Positions 11,991-23,700 of a stretch of 64,000 nucleotides of DNA are shown here, piece by piece. Numbering within the stretch: the stretch's first letter is position 1; each line of letters begins with the position of its first letter. The translations under genes were made by a program, and so were the position numbers. Below the pieces are notes generated by a model, which had not been told where the DNA came from, made no database searches, and saw only the letters and a list, made by a program, of their open reading frames with translations. The stretch lies in assembly GCF_018143015.1 (NCBI RefSeq), contig NC_054743.1:38024922-38088921 (forward strand), read 5' to 3'. The stretch is from Lytechinus variegatus (taxonomy: Eukaryota > Echinodermata > Echinoidea > Temnopleuroida > Toxopneustidae).

Positions 11991-12128
11991 AGAAATCACG
12001 GCATTTCTGTGCTTTTGTTTGGAATGCAACCCGTATTATTCGTTCCAAGTCGCTGATCTTTTGAAGGACGTGCGCATAACACTCGATTGCCTTCAGGCCA
12101 AATTTCATTGTCTGGAATAATTCTGCTT
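11991..12128 (-). CDS. orphan internal coding exon, unknown gene
   Basis: On the - strand a good acceptor (TTGTATTCACAG) precedes 12128, and a strong donor (T|GTGAGT) follows 11991. The 138-bp exon is open in one frame, phase 1 on both sides, and encodes AELFQTMKFGLKAIECYAHV and LQKISDLERIIRVAFQTKAQ, then KCRDF. The composition is protein-like and amphipathic helical. I do not recognise the family, and no partner exon was found nearby. It could be a fragment of a larger gene with long introns or a dead gene piece. Confidence 0.45.
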
Positions 12129-12489
12129 CTGTGAATACAACACCATAACGAAGCGATGATATTAACCATAGACACCTGATATTGAATGATTTTTCCGTTA
12201 TTCTTTATTATTTTTTTGTTTGTTATTTTTTGTCCTTACGCATGACTGGGGTAGGACCAGGACAAAGATTAAATGGAATTTTATGATGTTTACAATTATT
12301 TCCCCCAGCCGGCAAGCAAAGCAATGCAATCAGAGAGAAACAATGGACGTATTATTAATTTTCCGCATGGCCAAAAGATAAGAAAAAAATAGACCGAAGG
12401 GGGGGGAAAGAACAGGCCGAAAGCTAAGAAAAACAATTTGCATGAATCAAAATGAGCTTGTATTTTCGGGTTAATGGAATGTACTTGGG
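12129..12489. other. non-coding spacer
   Basis: This is AT-rich sequence upstream of the orphan exon, with a purine-rich run at about 12360-12420. No gene or repeat family was recognised. Confidence 0.35.
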
Positions 12490-13692
12490 CAGTGGCGTAC
12501 CGTGGGTCACGGCATTGGGGGGGGGGGGGGCACCATCAAAAATTTTGAGTCACCTTGAGAGCGCGCAAAGCGCGCTCAGTTGCCAGGTATACTGACCTAA
12601 CAGAGACGTTTTAAGGACAGTGCCATTAAACGGATATGTATCTCACTGATCAAATAATCCGAGCGCGAAGCGCGAGCTGAAAATTTTTGACATTCAGACC
12701 TAGAAAGGGACATTATAAGCAATTTTTTTAATCACGAGACATACCTGTCTCGCTAAACAAACAATACGAGCGCGAAGCACAAGCTATTTTTTTTGTATAT
12801 ATTGACCCCAAGCAGGGACATTTTAAGGACTATATTTTAGGAAATAAATTTAGAGTAAACATATCTCACCATATTCATCTAATGCGAGTGCCAAGCGCTT
12901 GCTGATTTTGTTAGAATTATATCTAAACACAGGAAGCACTTGTAGTCATTGTAATCATTATAAACATATACGCATCTCACTAATCAAATATTGCGAGTGC
13001 GAAGCGCGAGCTGAAATTTAGGAAATTCAGACCTGAAGAGAGGCATTCTAAGGCTTTTTGTAGGAATTCACTAAGACCATACCTATTTCACTAACCGAAT
13101 GATGCGAGTGCGAAGCGCGAGCTGAAAACTTTTGATATTCAGATTAAAATAAGGGATATTTTGAGGACTATTCTTTAAGGAATCCATTAAGAGTATACAT
13201 GTACATATCTCACCATAGTCATCTAATGCGAGTGCCAAGCGCTTGCTTATTTGGTTAGAATTACATCTTAACACATGAAGCACTTTTTGTAGTCATTGTA
13301 ATCATGATTATCATACGCATCTCACTAATGATATATTGCAAGCGCGAAGCGCGAGCTGAAAATATAGGAAATTCAGACCTGAAGAGGTAAAAAAAAATAA
13401 AAAATGTTTGATCTATTATATCTAGTTAAACAGACAATGCGAGCACCAAGAACAATGAAGACATTTTCCCTGAGCAAATTATGTTTCATAAAGTTATGAC
13501 CAAAAAGTGTTTATTTATCTAATATACAGCAACATATCATAATTATAATGTAATATAAAATTGATAATTTCTTCTTTCCCACTACCATTCTCTTCCTTTT
13601 TCCCTCTTTTTCTCCTTTTCCTCGGTTTTTTTTGCCAACCGATTGGGGGGGGGACACGTGCCCCCATGCCCCCCGTAGTTACGCCATCACTG
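12490..13692. mobile_element. hAT-like non-autonomous element with internal GCGAAGCGCGAGC repeats
   Basis: The ends CAGTGGCGTAC at the left and GTTACGCCATCACTG at the right are inverted, and both lead into G/C homopolymer runs. The flanks tacttggg (12482-12489) and tgcttggg (13693-13700) look like an 8-bp target duplication with one mismatch, the size hAT elements make. The interior has seven or so irregular units (~130-150 bp), each with a GAGCGCGAAGCGCGAGCT-type hairpin followed by attcagacctgaa. No transposase was seen. A 3' fragment of the same family lies at 49800-50046. Confidence 0.65.
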
Positions 13693-13699
13693 TGCTTGG

Positions 13700-16165
13700 G
13701 TGATTTAAAAACATCGGAGCGTTTACGCACCCCCCCCCCCCAGTGTTGTATCTCCAAGGCTGGCATCGATGATAACTCTGTGGCCTAGCTATCGTCGTCA
13801 GTCTAGGCCTTGGTCTAGACCTCGGAAGTCTAGTCCTTTATCATGATTTCGGTTGTCCAGTTTGTCACGGTTGTCTTTGGGCTTGTCCTCGGACATCAGG
13901 GTAGGCCTTCGATTGAACAAAGCTTTGTAAAAGCCAGTCAAACCTAGTCTGCTCGGCAAACTCTTCACTCGAGTTAAGGGTCTGAATGTGCAGCCTACTC
14001 ATGCCTTGTATACTGATGAAGGTACAGCAAGTTTTGTATGTGCTAGTATTTGCGCGGAGGCACACTTGTTGATCTAAGTTCCAATCAGGGTCTGTGCCTG
14101 CAGACTAAGTCATACCTGTGTTGTGGCCACCTGTGTGTGTGTGTGTATTTGAGTTTTGTCAGACGTGTATCAATCAGATATGGTTATTTACGTCTGGGAC
14201 AGACCTTAATTAACGTCACCATCCGAAAGACGTGACCAGGGCTCGAACCTCTGCATCAATTTGTAACTTCCCCACAGCTTGGATTACACTTGCACGCCAC
14301 AACGCCACCTCTCTATAACAGCCACCTACCACGGATAATTCCACACAATGGAAGCAAATCGTGTGTATATAAATTCCCTACTGGAAAGAACGCATTGTCT
14401 CGCAGTGTGTGCTGCAGTCTGTGTTTAAGGCACTGGCACTGTAATGTAAAAATGCCATTAAAACAGAGGTGTGCCCCTCTTTTGAAAGAGAAGACTTATT
14501 TTCTTTTTGCTTGTCAAGTTTTATCGGTACAAAATATCCTTATTTTTGGTTAAAAACATTTTTTGGCTTGTCAAATTTTCCCTCCGAAAAAATGTGCACC
14601 CCTTTTGGAAAACCTTGGATCCGCCCGTGGTTTAAGGTGTGGAAGATGAGCATGATATCCCCTTTTACACTGTTTAATTTGAACATTTCGGTGAATCCCA
14701 TTATTGCTTGTCAAATTTATTACTTTTGCTTGACAAATTTTCCCTCCGAAAAAATGTGCACCTCTTTTGGAAAACACTGGATCCGCCCGTGGTTTAAGGT
14801 GCGCGGAACACGATGTGCATGAGATCCCCCTTTACACTGTTAAATTTGAACATTTCGGCGAATCACATGATCCACACAGTCCATACATACTGTGAACACA
14901 CTGTGATCAAATGGTGTGGGTGTGACACTGTATTCTTCCCTGTCTGTAGCAGCCAACCTGTCTAAAGTCCACATTTTGTACTTCCCTTGGGTGGCCACGG
15001 GTTCCACTGTAGCTTCCTTCAATCAACGGCTAAACTGGACGGGTAAGGTTCCAGTCCCCTCCCCCCCCCAAAAAAAATAGCTCATTCACTCTCTCCCTCC
15101 GCATACCTTTATACGAGAATGTGTGATATAAATATATTACCTTGGCGATAGTAACCTTACTATTGTAAATCACTTCATTTTTTTTTATTATAAAGGGTTA
15201 ATAGTGACCACATTTTCATATTCATCATGGGTTTCGAAACGTCATTTTCATAATGCATCGAAAATAACTGTCATGTCCCCGATCACTCGCGAGTTCATGG
15301 CCAATAAAACTTAAAGGTTTCATGACGTCTTTCGCTTTTGTTAACTGTAAAACTGTCATGTAAAAAATTGACGATCTTTTTCGGCTACATTGTAAAAAAA
15401 ACAATGTGCTACTTTATAATAAGTCATTCCTTCATTTTTGTAATGTAGATCGAATTAAAAAAAACGCTTGATTATTCCCGTAACACATTCCAGTGAAGTC
15501 TTTCTACTCAAAATTGAAGCGTCTTTGAATTTACTAGATTTTTGTAGGTACAATGTACATAAAAGAAAATCAAAATAACTATGTTGCTTCCATTCATCAA
15601 ATGAAATTCCAATTACGTAGATATATTTCATTTCCTGATGTAAAAAGAAATGTTTAATTTACTTATATTTTTTAATTAAGGTCCCATTTGCTTAATACCT
15701 GAATTTTCATTAACAACAAGTAAATCTTATCGCTGATGTGGTTTACACTACACACTACACACTATGTGGAGTGTTATAGGAACAGAGGATAGAAGGAGAG
15801 AAGAAATGGATAGGCGAGAAAGTGGAGATTTGAGAGTCGTGCATTCTTTCTTGAAAGTAGTCCTAAAAGGACTGTAAACCAGAAGAGATTGTCGAGTTGA
15901 GAACAACTTGAGTAGTAGAGCTGATGAGGAGATGCTGGCTTGAGTCAGCGAGTAGAGATGATGCGTAGTAGAGAGACTCGATGTTTCGGACAGGTTGACT
16001 GTCTGTCTTCAGGAGTGCAGATCTTAAGATTCCCAAGTAAATCTTAAGTATCTGTCATGGTTCATATTGTGTTTTGAAATGTATTTGATTATGTGTAAAA
16101 TATGTCGAAACATGAAAACAAACATTTCCTCTATTGCAAATTCTGGTGGTGGTAGGTACGTGAAG
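13700..16165. other. intergenic, repeats only
   Basis: No gene was seen. It contains a ~162-bp duplication (14566-14810), a hairpin-rich patch at 14850-14920, a C run at 15059-15068, and a GTGTGT patch near 14133. The stretch 15080-16160 has no recognised feature. Confidence 0.4.
14566..14870. repeat. two-copy direct duplication, ~162-bp unit
   Basis: The words CTCCGAAAAAATGTGCACC, TGGATCCGCCCGTGGTTTAAG and TTGAACATTTCGG occur twice, 162 bp apart (about 14580 and 14742). The GGATCCGCC core is the complement of the hAT-like repeat end found elsewhere in the window. Confidence 0.7.
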
Positions 16166-16168
16166 CAG

Positions 16169-16579
16169 GGTTACACTTCGTAATTCCGAAGGTTCGAAAT
16201 TCCGAAGCACGTAAATTGCCTATACCTCGATGTTCGTTAATCCGTAAACGTAAAAGGGTTCGTTAATCCGAACATTTGTGGCGTTATTCCGATAATCCGA
16301 AAACGAAATAAGGTTCGATGGTCCGAAGGTTCGTTAATCCGGAAACGAAATAAGATTCGTTGTTCCGAAGGTTCGTTAATCCGCAAACGAAATAAGGTTC
16401 GTTAAGCATTTAGTTTTCGGACTAACGAACCTTCGGAATTACGGACCTCATTTCGTTTTCGGATTAACGAACCGTCGGAATTACGAACCTCACTTCGTTT
16501 TCGGACTAACGAATCTTCGGAATTACGAACCTCATTTCGTTTTCGGACTTACGAACCTTCGGAACTTCGAATGTATGTG
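16169..16579. mobile_element. small TU-like foldback element with 9-bp direct flanks
   Basis: The left arm is built from GGTTCGTTAATCCGAA/AACGAAATAA units and the right arm from their reverse complements, meeting near 16400. Both ends carry TTCGNAATTCCGAAG-type termini. GTGAAGCAG occurs directly at both sides (16160-16168 and 16580-16588), as expected for a target duplication. There is no coding capacity. Foldback elements with tandem-repeat arms and 8-bp duplications (TU) are known from sea urchins; identity with TU is inferred, not tested. Confidence 0.75.
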
Positions 16580-16589
16580 GTGAAGCAGT

Positions 16590-17700
16590 CTCCTGCTTTC
16601 AAATCATTTCAAGATGATTTTATTCCATTCTATATAAAACAGTTACATCAACAATTAAAAATATAGTTATCAAAATGCAATGATAAAATGATAGAGATAA
16701 TATTATATGATCAACCTGAGAGGGTTTGTTTTGACAGCCACCACAACATTAAATAAATCAGTTTTGGAAAACAATTATTGAGAAGGGACTAAACATCGGG
16801 ATAGTTTAACGGCATAACAAATAAAAAACAGCATAACGACAAAATAATCTAAAATATGCAAAGAATATAAGAAAATAAAAAAACCCGCACAATCCTAGAA
16901 AACACTGTGAATTTGTGAAATATAAATTTGCATCATTTTTAACACTTTGGCGTCACTGGAAATAAGATATTGTTTAAGCTTTTGTTGAAAGAAATTCATA
17001 TTTGTATATGTTAAGTTATATGTGATGGGTGGGAGTTCCATGCTGACGGAGCTTTGTATCTAAAATTATTTATGTCATTATTTAATGATAGCATATGAAT
17101 GGTAATTCATGTTATTTCTGGCATTACAACTATGTACAGAGCACTTTAATTTTAACATGTGGCTTACGTTATAAGGAAGTATTCCTACCCTATATGTTTC
17201 AAAAGAAATATATTATATTTGTTAGGATACACCGATCAAGTATAGATGTAAATATACCTTATGAAGTACACATAATGAATTGGTTTTAACATTATCTAAG
17301 TTCAAGTTTCAGTGACTTTCGTGCGTATAGAATGTCCCCTCGTCACCCTTGGGTTAGTACTTACAAGCGATTATGTCATTAAATTATCTTACAATTAATA
17401 TAGACTTAAGACTGGTGTATAATAAAAAGAAAGTATGTACATGTATATTGTATTCTGATTGATTATACATCGAAACCAAGAACAATGAAGTCTAAACCTG
17501 ACACGAAGACAATGACAAAACACTCTTTAATTTGATATCACCCTTATAAAATAATTAGAAACTGAAATATCATTTGCTCAAACGTCGGCCAGTATTATCT
17601 GCATGCGTTTGGCAGTTGGACTCTATTGAATGAATCGGGATAAGCATTAGTTTATTCGGATAGATACTGAATTGTTTGTGATTGTTTTTATTGCATTTTT
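16590..17700. other. AT-rich upstream region of GPCR-A
   Basis: This is non-coding AT-rich sequence. It probably holds the GPCR-A promoter and 5' UTR, but no TATA box or start site could be fixed with confidence. Confidence 0.35.
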
Positions 17701-17715
17701 GTCGGAAAAAATAAC

Positions 17716-17774
17716 ATGAATATGGAAGGCAATTCAACAAATTCAACGACTAGCATAATCGTGTACTCTTCCAG
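17716..17774 (+). CDS. GPCR-A exon 1 (N-terminus)
   Basis: The 59-bp exon starts at ATG and encodes MNMEGNSTNSTTSIIVYSS, ending AG|GTATGT. Two NST sequons fit an extracellular N-terminus. Its phase 2 end matches the single-base phase of exon 2 exactly. It lies 4.5 kb from exon 2; the link is inferred from phase, sequons and the equivalent exon in GPCR-B. Confidence 0.65.
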
Positions 17775-20700
17775 GTATGTATCTTTAACACTTAATACAA
17801 CTTGGAATTTTATCTTTGGTGATGAGTAATTTGAAGGTGAAAAAGTGAATAGACTCACTCCAGTGATTACATGTATGAAGAGAAGAGTCGAAATCAATTT
17901 TAAAAAGTGTTATTTAAATGTAATAAGGCAGCTTTAACTCTTCGGGTGCATGAAGTTTTGTGGAGGAGGGCTGAGGACTATTCTAAATAACTTTGAAATA
18001 CTAGCCTATATCTAATTTATTAATTGAAATATTATTTTTCACAGACGCGCTGTGAGATGATCCTGCAGACAATATAAAATCTTGTTCTACTCTATACTCT
18101 TTAAAAAGTCGCTCTTAAAAGAAATATCACTCAATCGTATTCATACCATACTCTAAATTAGCGTAGCCTCACAAATATCCACACTCGCCAGTTAAATTTT
18201 TACTCTAAACTGCTATCTACAGCACCCGCACCTGCACCTCCATTCGGTAACGAACCGTTTTATGAGGCCGCCATCAATTTCAAGCTTAACCGCTCACGAT
18301 GGCGGTCTCCATCGTTCATTAAGTATTATTGTTATCAAAAAGTTATTTGAAATTTTTGCTCACATCGTTATTTTGTATTCATTATGCATTATGATTATCA
18401 TGTTTATGTTATGGACTATTTTGTATATTGCATATAATTATGACGTTTAATTGAATGAAGTACATTCATTTCCAACTATAAAAGCATCAATACATTTCAA
18501 GAACTTGAACAAAACATGGGAGGTAGCAACTCAGAAAGTACAGCTTGTGAGGAGTTCACACTGTAAAAACTGTGGTGTTAAAACTGACACCAAATTGGTG
18601 TTAATAGAGGACCACACCCTGAGGTGTTAAGATAACACCCTAGAGATTGAACATAACACCAAAGAGTGTAAATGTAACAACCAAAGGTGTTGTAATAACA
18701 CCTATAGGTGTAAAACTAACACCACCAATTTAACACCGGTGTAAAAAAAAACTGGTGTGGTCCTCTATGTACACCGGTTAACACCACAGTTTTTGCTGTT
18801 CACCGTGACAAAAATAATAAATACATAGTACATGAAAGAAAATATCCAAACGGAGTACAATACAAAACAAGGGGGAAATGGGGGGACAGGGCAACTTTAC
18901 ATACAAATACTAGTATATAATTTGAAACAGAAAATAAATTGTCAAACCAATCATCCTTCAACTAAAGCTATGAAGCAAATTCCAAAATTCAGGCACCAGA
19001 CGTAAGTTTCTTCTTAAGTTTTGTCTTAAAATTATTCAAAGTTGGTGCATTTCTGATGTCTGTAGGTGAATTGTTCCACTTTCTCGGACCCGAATGAGAC
19101 GAATATTATGTCGATAAGAATTACAGGTCCTGTGTCTTGGCAAATGAATTAATGAAGAGGAGCGTGTATTGTATTTATATAAATTCAGATTTGTATCAAA
19201 CAACTGAGAAAAATTAACAGGCATAAGCCGATTGTTACACTGTTAAATAGAAATACATTGCTGGTAGGTTGTAATATTTTCTAAAGTAAGCAGTTTAAAC
19301 TCATAGTAGAATGTGCTAACTTTAGATCTAGGGCTTACTCCAGCTATGATTCTAACTATTTTATTTTGTTTTGTAACAAGTTTCTTTTGGTTAGACGAAA
19401 ATGTACTACCCCAAACTAAGTTACAATGAGAAAAATATGGCAATATACGTGTGGAATACAAAATTCGCAATATATGAGCTGGTGAAAAGTAATTATATCT
19501 GGATGTTATACGAATAATAATTATTCTTTAATATTTTCTTTCTATGTTTTGTATGTGAAATTTCCAAGTTAATTTTGAATCAATGGTTACAACATGAAAA
19601 ATTGTTTTTCAACCTTAGGAATCTCAATGCTATTCAATTGTAATTTAGAACAATGAGTGTCGTATTGCTTGTTACGATTGCTAAAAACAATGAAGTAACA
19701 TTTACGAGGGCTGACAGATAGCCTATTTGCCTGGAACCACATGCACAGTTTAAAGAGATCTTTAGTTACTTGTTCTTGCAAGGAAGTTAGATCTTTACCA
19801 CTAAACAGCATATTTTTATCATCAGCATATAGTATGAATGATGGGATATTTGAGACATTTGCAATATCATTTATGTACCATATAAATAACAAAGGCCCTT
19901 ACAAGGACCCATGCGGAACACCACACAATATTTTCTTAGGTTCTGACAAACAGGTATTATATTTAGTACATTGCAATCGAATGGAAAGGTAGTTACTAAC
20001 CAACTAAATGCTATTCCTCGAATCCCGTATAGTGCTTTAAATGAGCTAACATGATATCATGATTATAGAGTATCAACAAATTCATTTAAATTATTATCAA
20101 TATTACATTTCAATTAATCAAGATTGAAATCACCCATGATGTATATCATTTTGTTATCTTTCAACAGGGGTAAAATCATAGTAGTCAAATGCTGCATTAA
20201 AGTTATTCAAATTTGCACTGGGAGGCTTACATACCACACCAATAACAATCTTTTTACCTGCTTGCTGACTAATTTCAATAAAAACAGACTCATAAAAAGC
20301 TCCATCACTTACAGGATCACGTCTCTCAAAATAGGAATACGTGTTTCTTACATAAAGGCCAACTCCACCGCCTATTTCTCTACAATTATTTGAACATACA
20401 GAGTTAAAACCTGTCACAATTGAAATTGAATGATTTGAACGCAGAAATAAAAACAAACAATCAAACTTCATAAACTGACCACAGCTTTATTGTTACACCA
20501 ACATCGACTGTGGTAGTAAGAATAGTCCGAGAAAAATATATTTTAGATATTAAAAAAAAAAGTTTTAAAATGATTGGTAATTTTTTTTTATAAATTGTAT
20601 ATGAAAAAAAAGAAAACATTGTACAATCGGGCAACATTATAGACCTGCGGATGTATAGATGATAGTAATTTCCTATTATTGTAGAATTCTAACTTGGGTT

Positions 20701-23700
20701 TTTTAATTATTATTTCCGTAATATATAGAGGTGATATCCTAGTTTCCCCCGGTCTACGGGCATTTCAATTTCAATTTCAATTCTTTTTTATTTCATTTCC
20801 ATTCAAAACATAATACAAAGTAATATAAAACAATACAAATCAAATACAATTTTACAGAAGGGCATTCTTACTTCGTAAAAAAAAAAAAAACAGTATAATA
20901 TAGAGCATAAATGGATATGGAAATGCACTTTTCTTGAAGGTTATCCTGGCTATCATCGATATTGTGTATGACAATTCTTTGAAAAGACTTAGTGAATAGA
21001 TTTGTTTCACTCTTATAAATTACAAATGCGGTTCGAAACATGTACACATTATGAGGACCAGTGTGTGATAACATGTTATATTGCGTCCATCGTTGAGGGA
21101 CAAATTTGAAAAGAATCACTGTCGCAATGACGGTTTATTAGGTCATAAAATGTTTTGAGTGCACTTTCGGCCAGCGGTGAAGGAACAAGTGCAAATTACA
21201 AATTCGCACTTGTTATTATTTACGAAGTATAATCACTGATCTAAGAAGAAAACAAACCTTACATACATATCGATCCTTTCATTTATTTTATAATGATAAT
21301 GACAATAATAATGAAATTAAATGTTGTAATTTTGTGAATTATGTTACATGGTCCTATGTATTCAGGATTAACCAACAACTGATGGGTTTTATAACTATAT
21401 CTCTTATTCATTGTGCAATATATATATTCTAAAGCTTAATCTTACTGTTTTCAAAGAGTGCAGATAGGGTTCATAATTAATTTTGGACAAATAATGCAAT
21501 ATATTCGTTTATAATCAATGTTAAAGGAAGCTTTTGTGGATCATCTTTTGATCTTTGTTTAATAGAATTTTGATAGTTTTAATAGTTATTGAATGGATGC
21601 TACAGTTTTTATTACATGCAGTATTGTATTATTATGATTTAATATAATGTATATTTTGAGTCATTTTTATGGTGCATTCTGGATGAATATATTAAGGTTC
21701 AGATACCCTCTCTTGGGTGCCTGGATATTCGAATGCACCACGGAAATGACGTTCTGATTTATGATATTACTTGTTTATTTAATAATATAATATATGATGT
21801 TTATTTTTATTTGTAATTCATGTTCGATTCGGTTTAGTCTTTCTATTTATCTATCTTTATCTCGTTAATATCATCATCATCATTATTATTATGATAATAA
21901 TTATCACCATCATCGGCATCGGGGTTTTTTTCTCCTCGGATATGTAACTCATTTTGATAAGTGCTCCTTGTCGTAGAATTTCACATGCTTGCTCTAATGA
22001 AATACATGTATCATCATTCAAATTTTACCACGTCACCACTAGCGTACCTACGTCATACCTTCTGGTACGACCGAATAATTTTTTTTTATGGCATGATTGA
22101 AGACCTTTCTTTTTCTTTTTTTTTTTTGCTTTTCAATTTTTTTTTATGGTACGATTGAAGACCTTTGTGATTGAAGACTTTTTTTTGCTAGTCAAATTTT
22201 TCGACCGGTTTTGCCCCCCCCCCCCCCGTGGAAAATCCTAGGTACGCCACTGCAAATCACAATGCCTTCAAGAACAATTCATATTTCTGTGGTATTTTTC
22301 TTCCTCTGCAGTTTGGTGTTGATCATGCTGGTGGCCCTACTAACGAACCTAACAGCACTGATCACAATCCTGCGGGTTCGAAGCCTCAGACAGACTCCCC
22401 ATAACCTACTCATCTTAAACCTGATTGTAGCTGATCTTGGAAGGGTTTTTCTGGTCATGCCCTTTTCTCTCAAATCAGTCTTTGATCATGGCGAAGGTTT
22501 GGAGGATACCTGCTGTAAGGTATATTCAATGAGCTGAGAGAAGGAGATGCATTGTAAATGCCAAAAGCAGTGGTGTCAAAATTACACCGGTCGTTGTTGT
22601 AATGGGACCGGCTCAAAACACTACACCGTGCTAGTACAACAATGATTGGTGTTATTTTCTTTGTTATATCGTAATCATTTGGTGTTATATTCAAACTGTG
22701 TTGTGTATTTTGACACTTGGCGTGCGGTTTCTTCATAACACCGACCAGTGGAGATTTTAACGCCATATATTTATAGTATAGACATTACATAAAAGCAATC
22801 ATACTTCCAATGTAATTATTAGTAATAGATGGAAAGTCGCTAGAATTCAAATCAATGGATAGTATCATGATCAAGTAAGGTATGAGATTTAAAAAGAAAG
22901 GTATTACAATAAAAATGTGTACACTGTTAAAAAAACCCTGATTTTACAGAAAAATAAAAGAAGATTTTGCAGAAAGCAATACCAGAATCATTCTTTAAAT
23001 TCATGAAACAGGAATTTTTCTGCAATTTAACAGAACAGGTCTGTTAGAAAAAGGGGAAAAGAGTGTTTTATTTAAGGAAATTTGTAAGATTACACACACC
23101 AAATACCAATTTCCTGTAAGATTACGAAATCTGGTAAGATTACAGGTGTTCTCGAGACTCTGCTGCAGGAACTTCTTTTAGTTTAAGGATAAATTTTCTA
23201 ACAGTGTAGGTCTTTTATAAATCTTGACCAGATAATAATGATTCGAAATTGTTGTTTTCGCAAAGGTTAAGCCCATGATCATGATGCAATACATTCCCTC
23301 AGTCCTTTATACGACATTATTTTAGCTATCATCAGCTGCAAGCACGTACAAGTAATTATTTTTTTAAGTGCTAAAAAATTACAAAAGGGTGATAGAAAGG
23401 GAGAAACAAAAAGAAAGAACAGCATCGAATATAGGTGACTGCATCATGTATGTATGATACCCCTAGTTAAATGGGAAAAAAAGAAAATATGTGACATTAT
23501 ATACACTAATACCCCACCCCCCTGCCCTCCCCACCCTCTCTCACACACACTCAATTGTTGAATTACCTGATGACGCTATGCACCTGACGCTATGCACTGA
23601 TCATGGTTGTGCTTAAAATCCGAGGAATCGTAGGAAAGTACTCGTAAGACGTAACAATTCACGTTTCAATCCGGGGATGGGGACATTTTCTCCATGCCCT

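Larger units (their letters stand above)
17775..22311 (+). other. GPCR-A intron 1 (4.5 kb)
   Basis: It begins GTATGT and ends in a clear polypyrimidine tract plus AG (TTTTTCTTCCTCTGCAG). It has taken in a palindromic element (18556-18805), an antisense LINE (18830-20480) and hAT-end debris with a C run (22212-22256). The rest is AT-rich without visible features. Confidence 0.6.

Noticed and set aside
16169-16579. Regular repeats that might suggest a CRISPR array
   Set aside because: Units are contiguous without unique spacers and are inverted about a centre; this is a eukaryotic foldback element.
22262-22311. ATG upstream of GPCR-A TM1 as the real start
   Set aside because: The bases form a polypyrimidine tract plus CAG acceptor, the same context as in B and C, and a better first exon exists at 17716.
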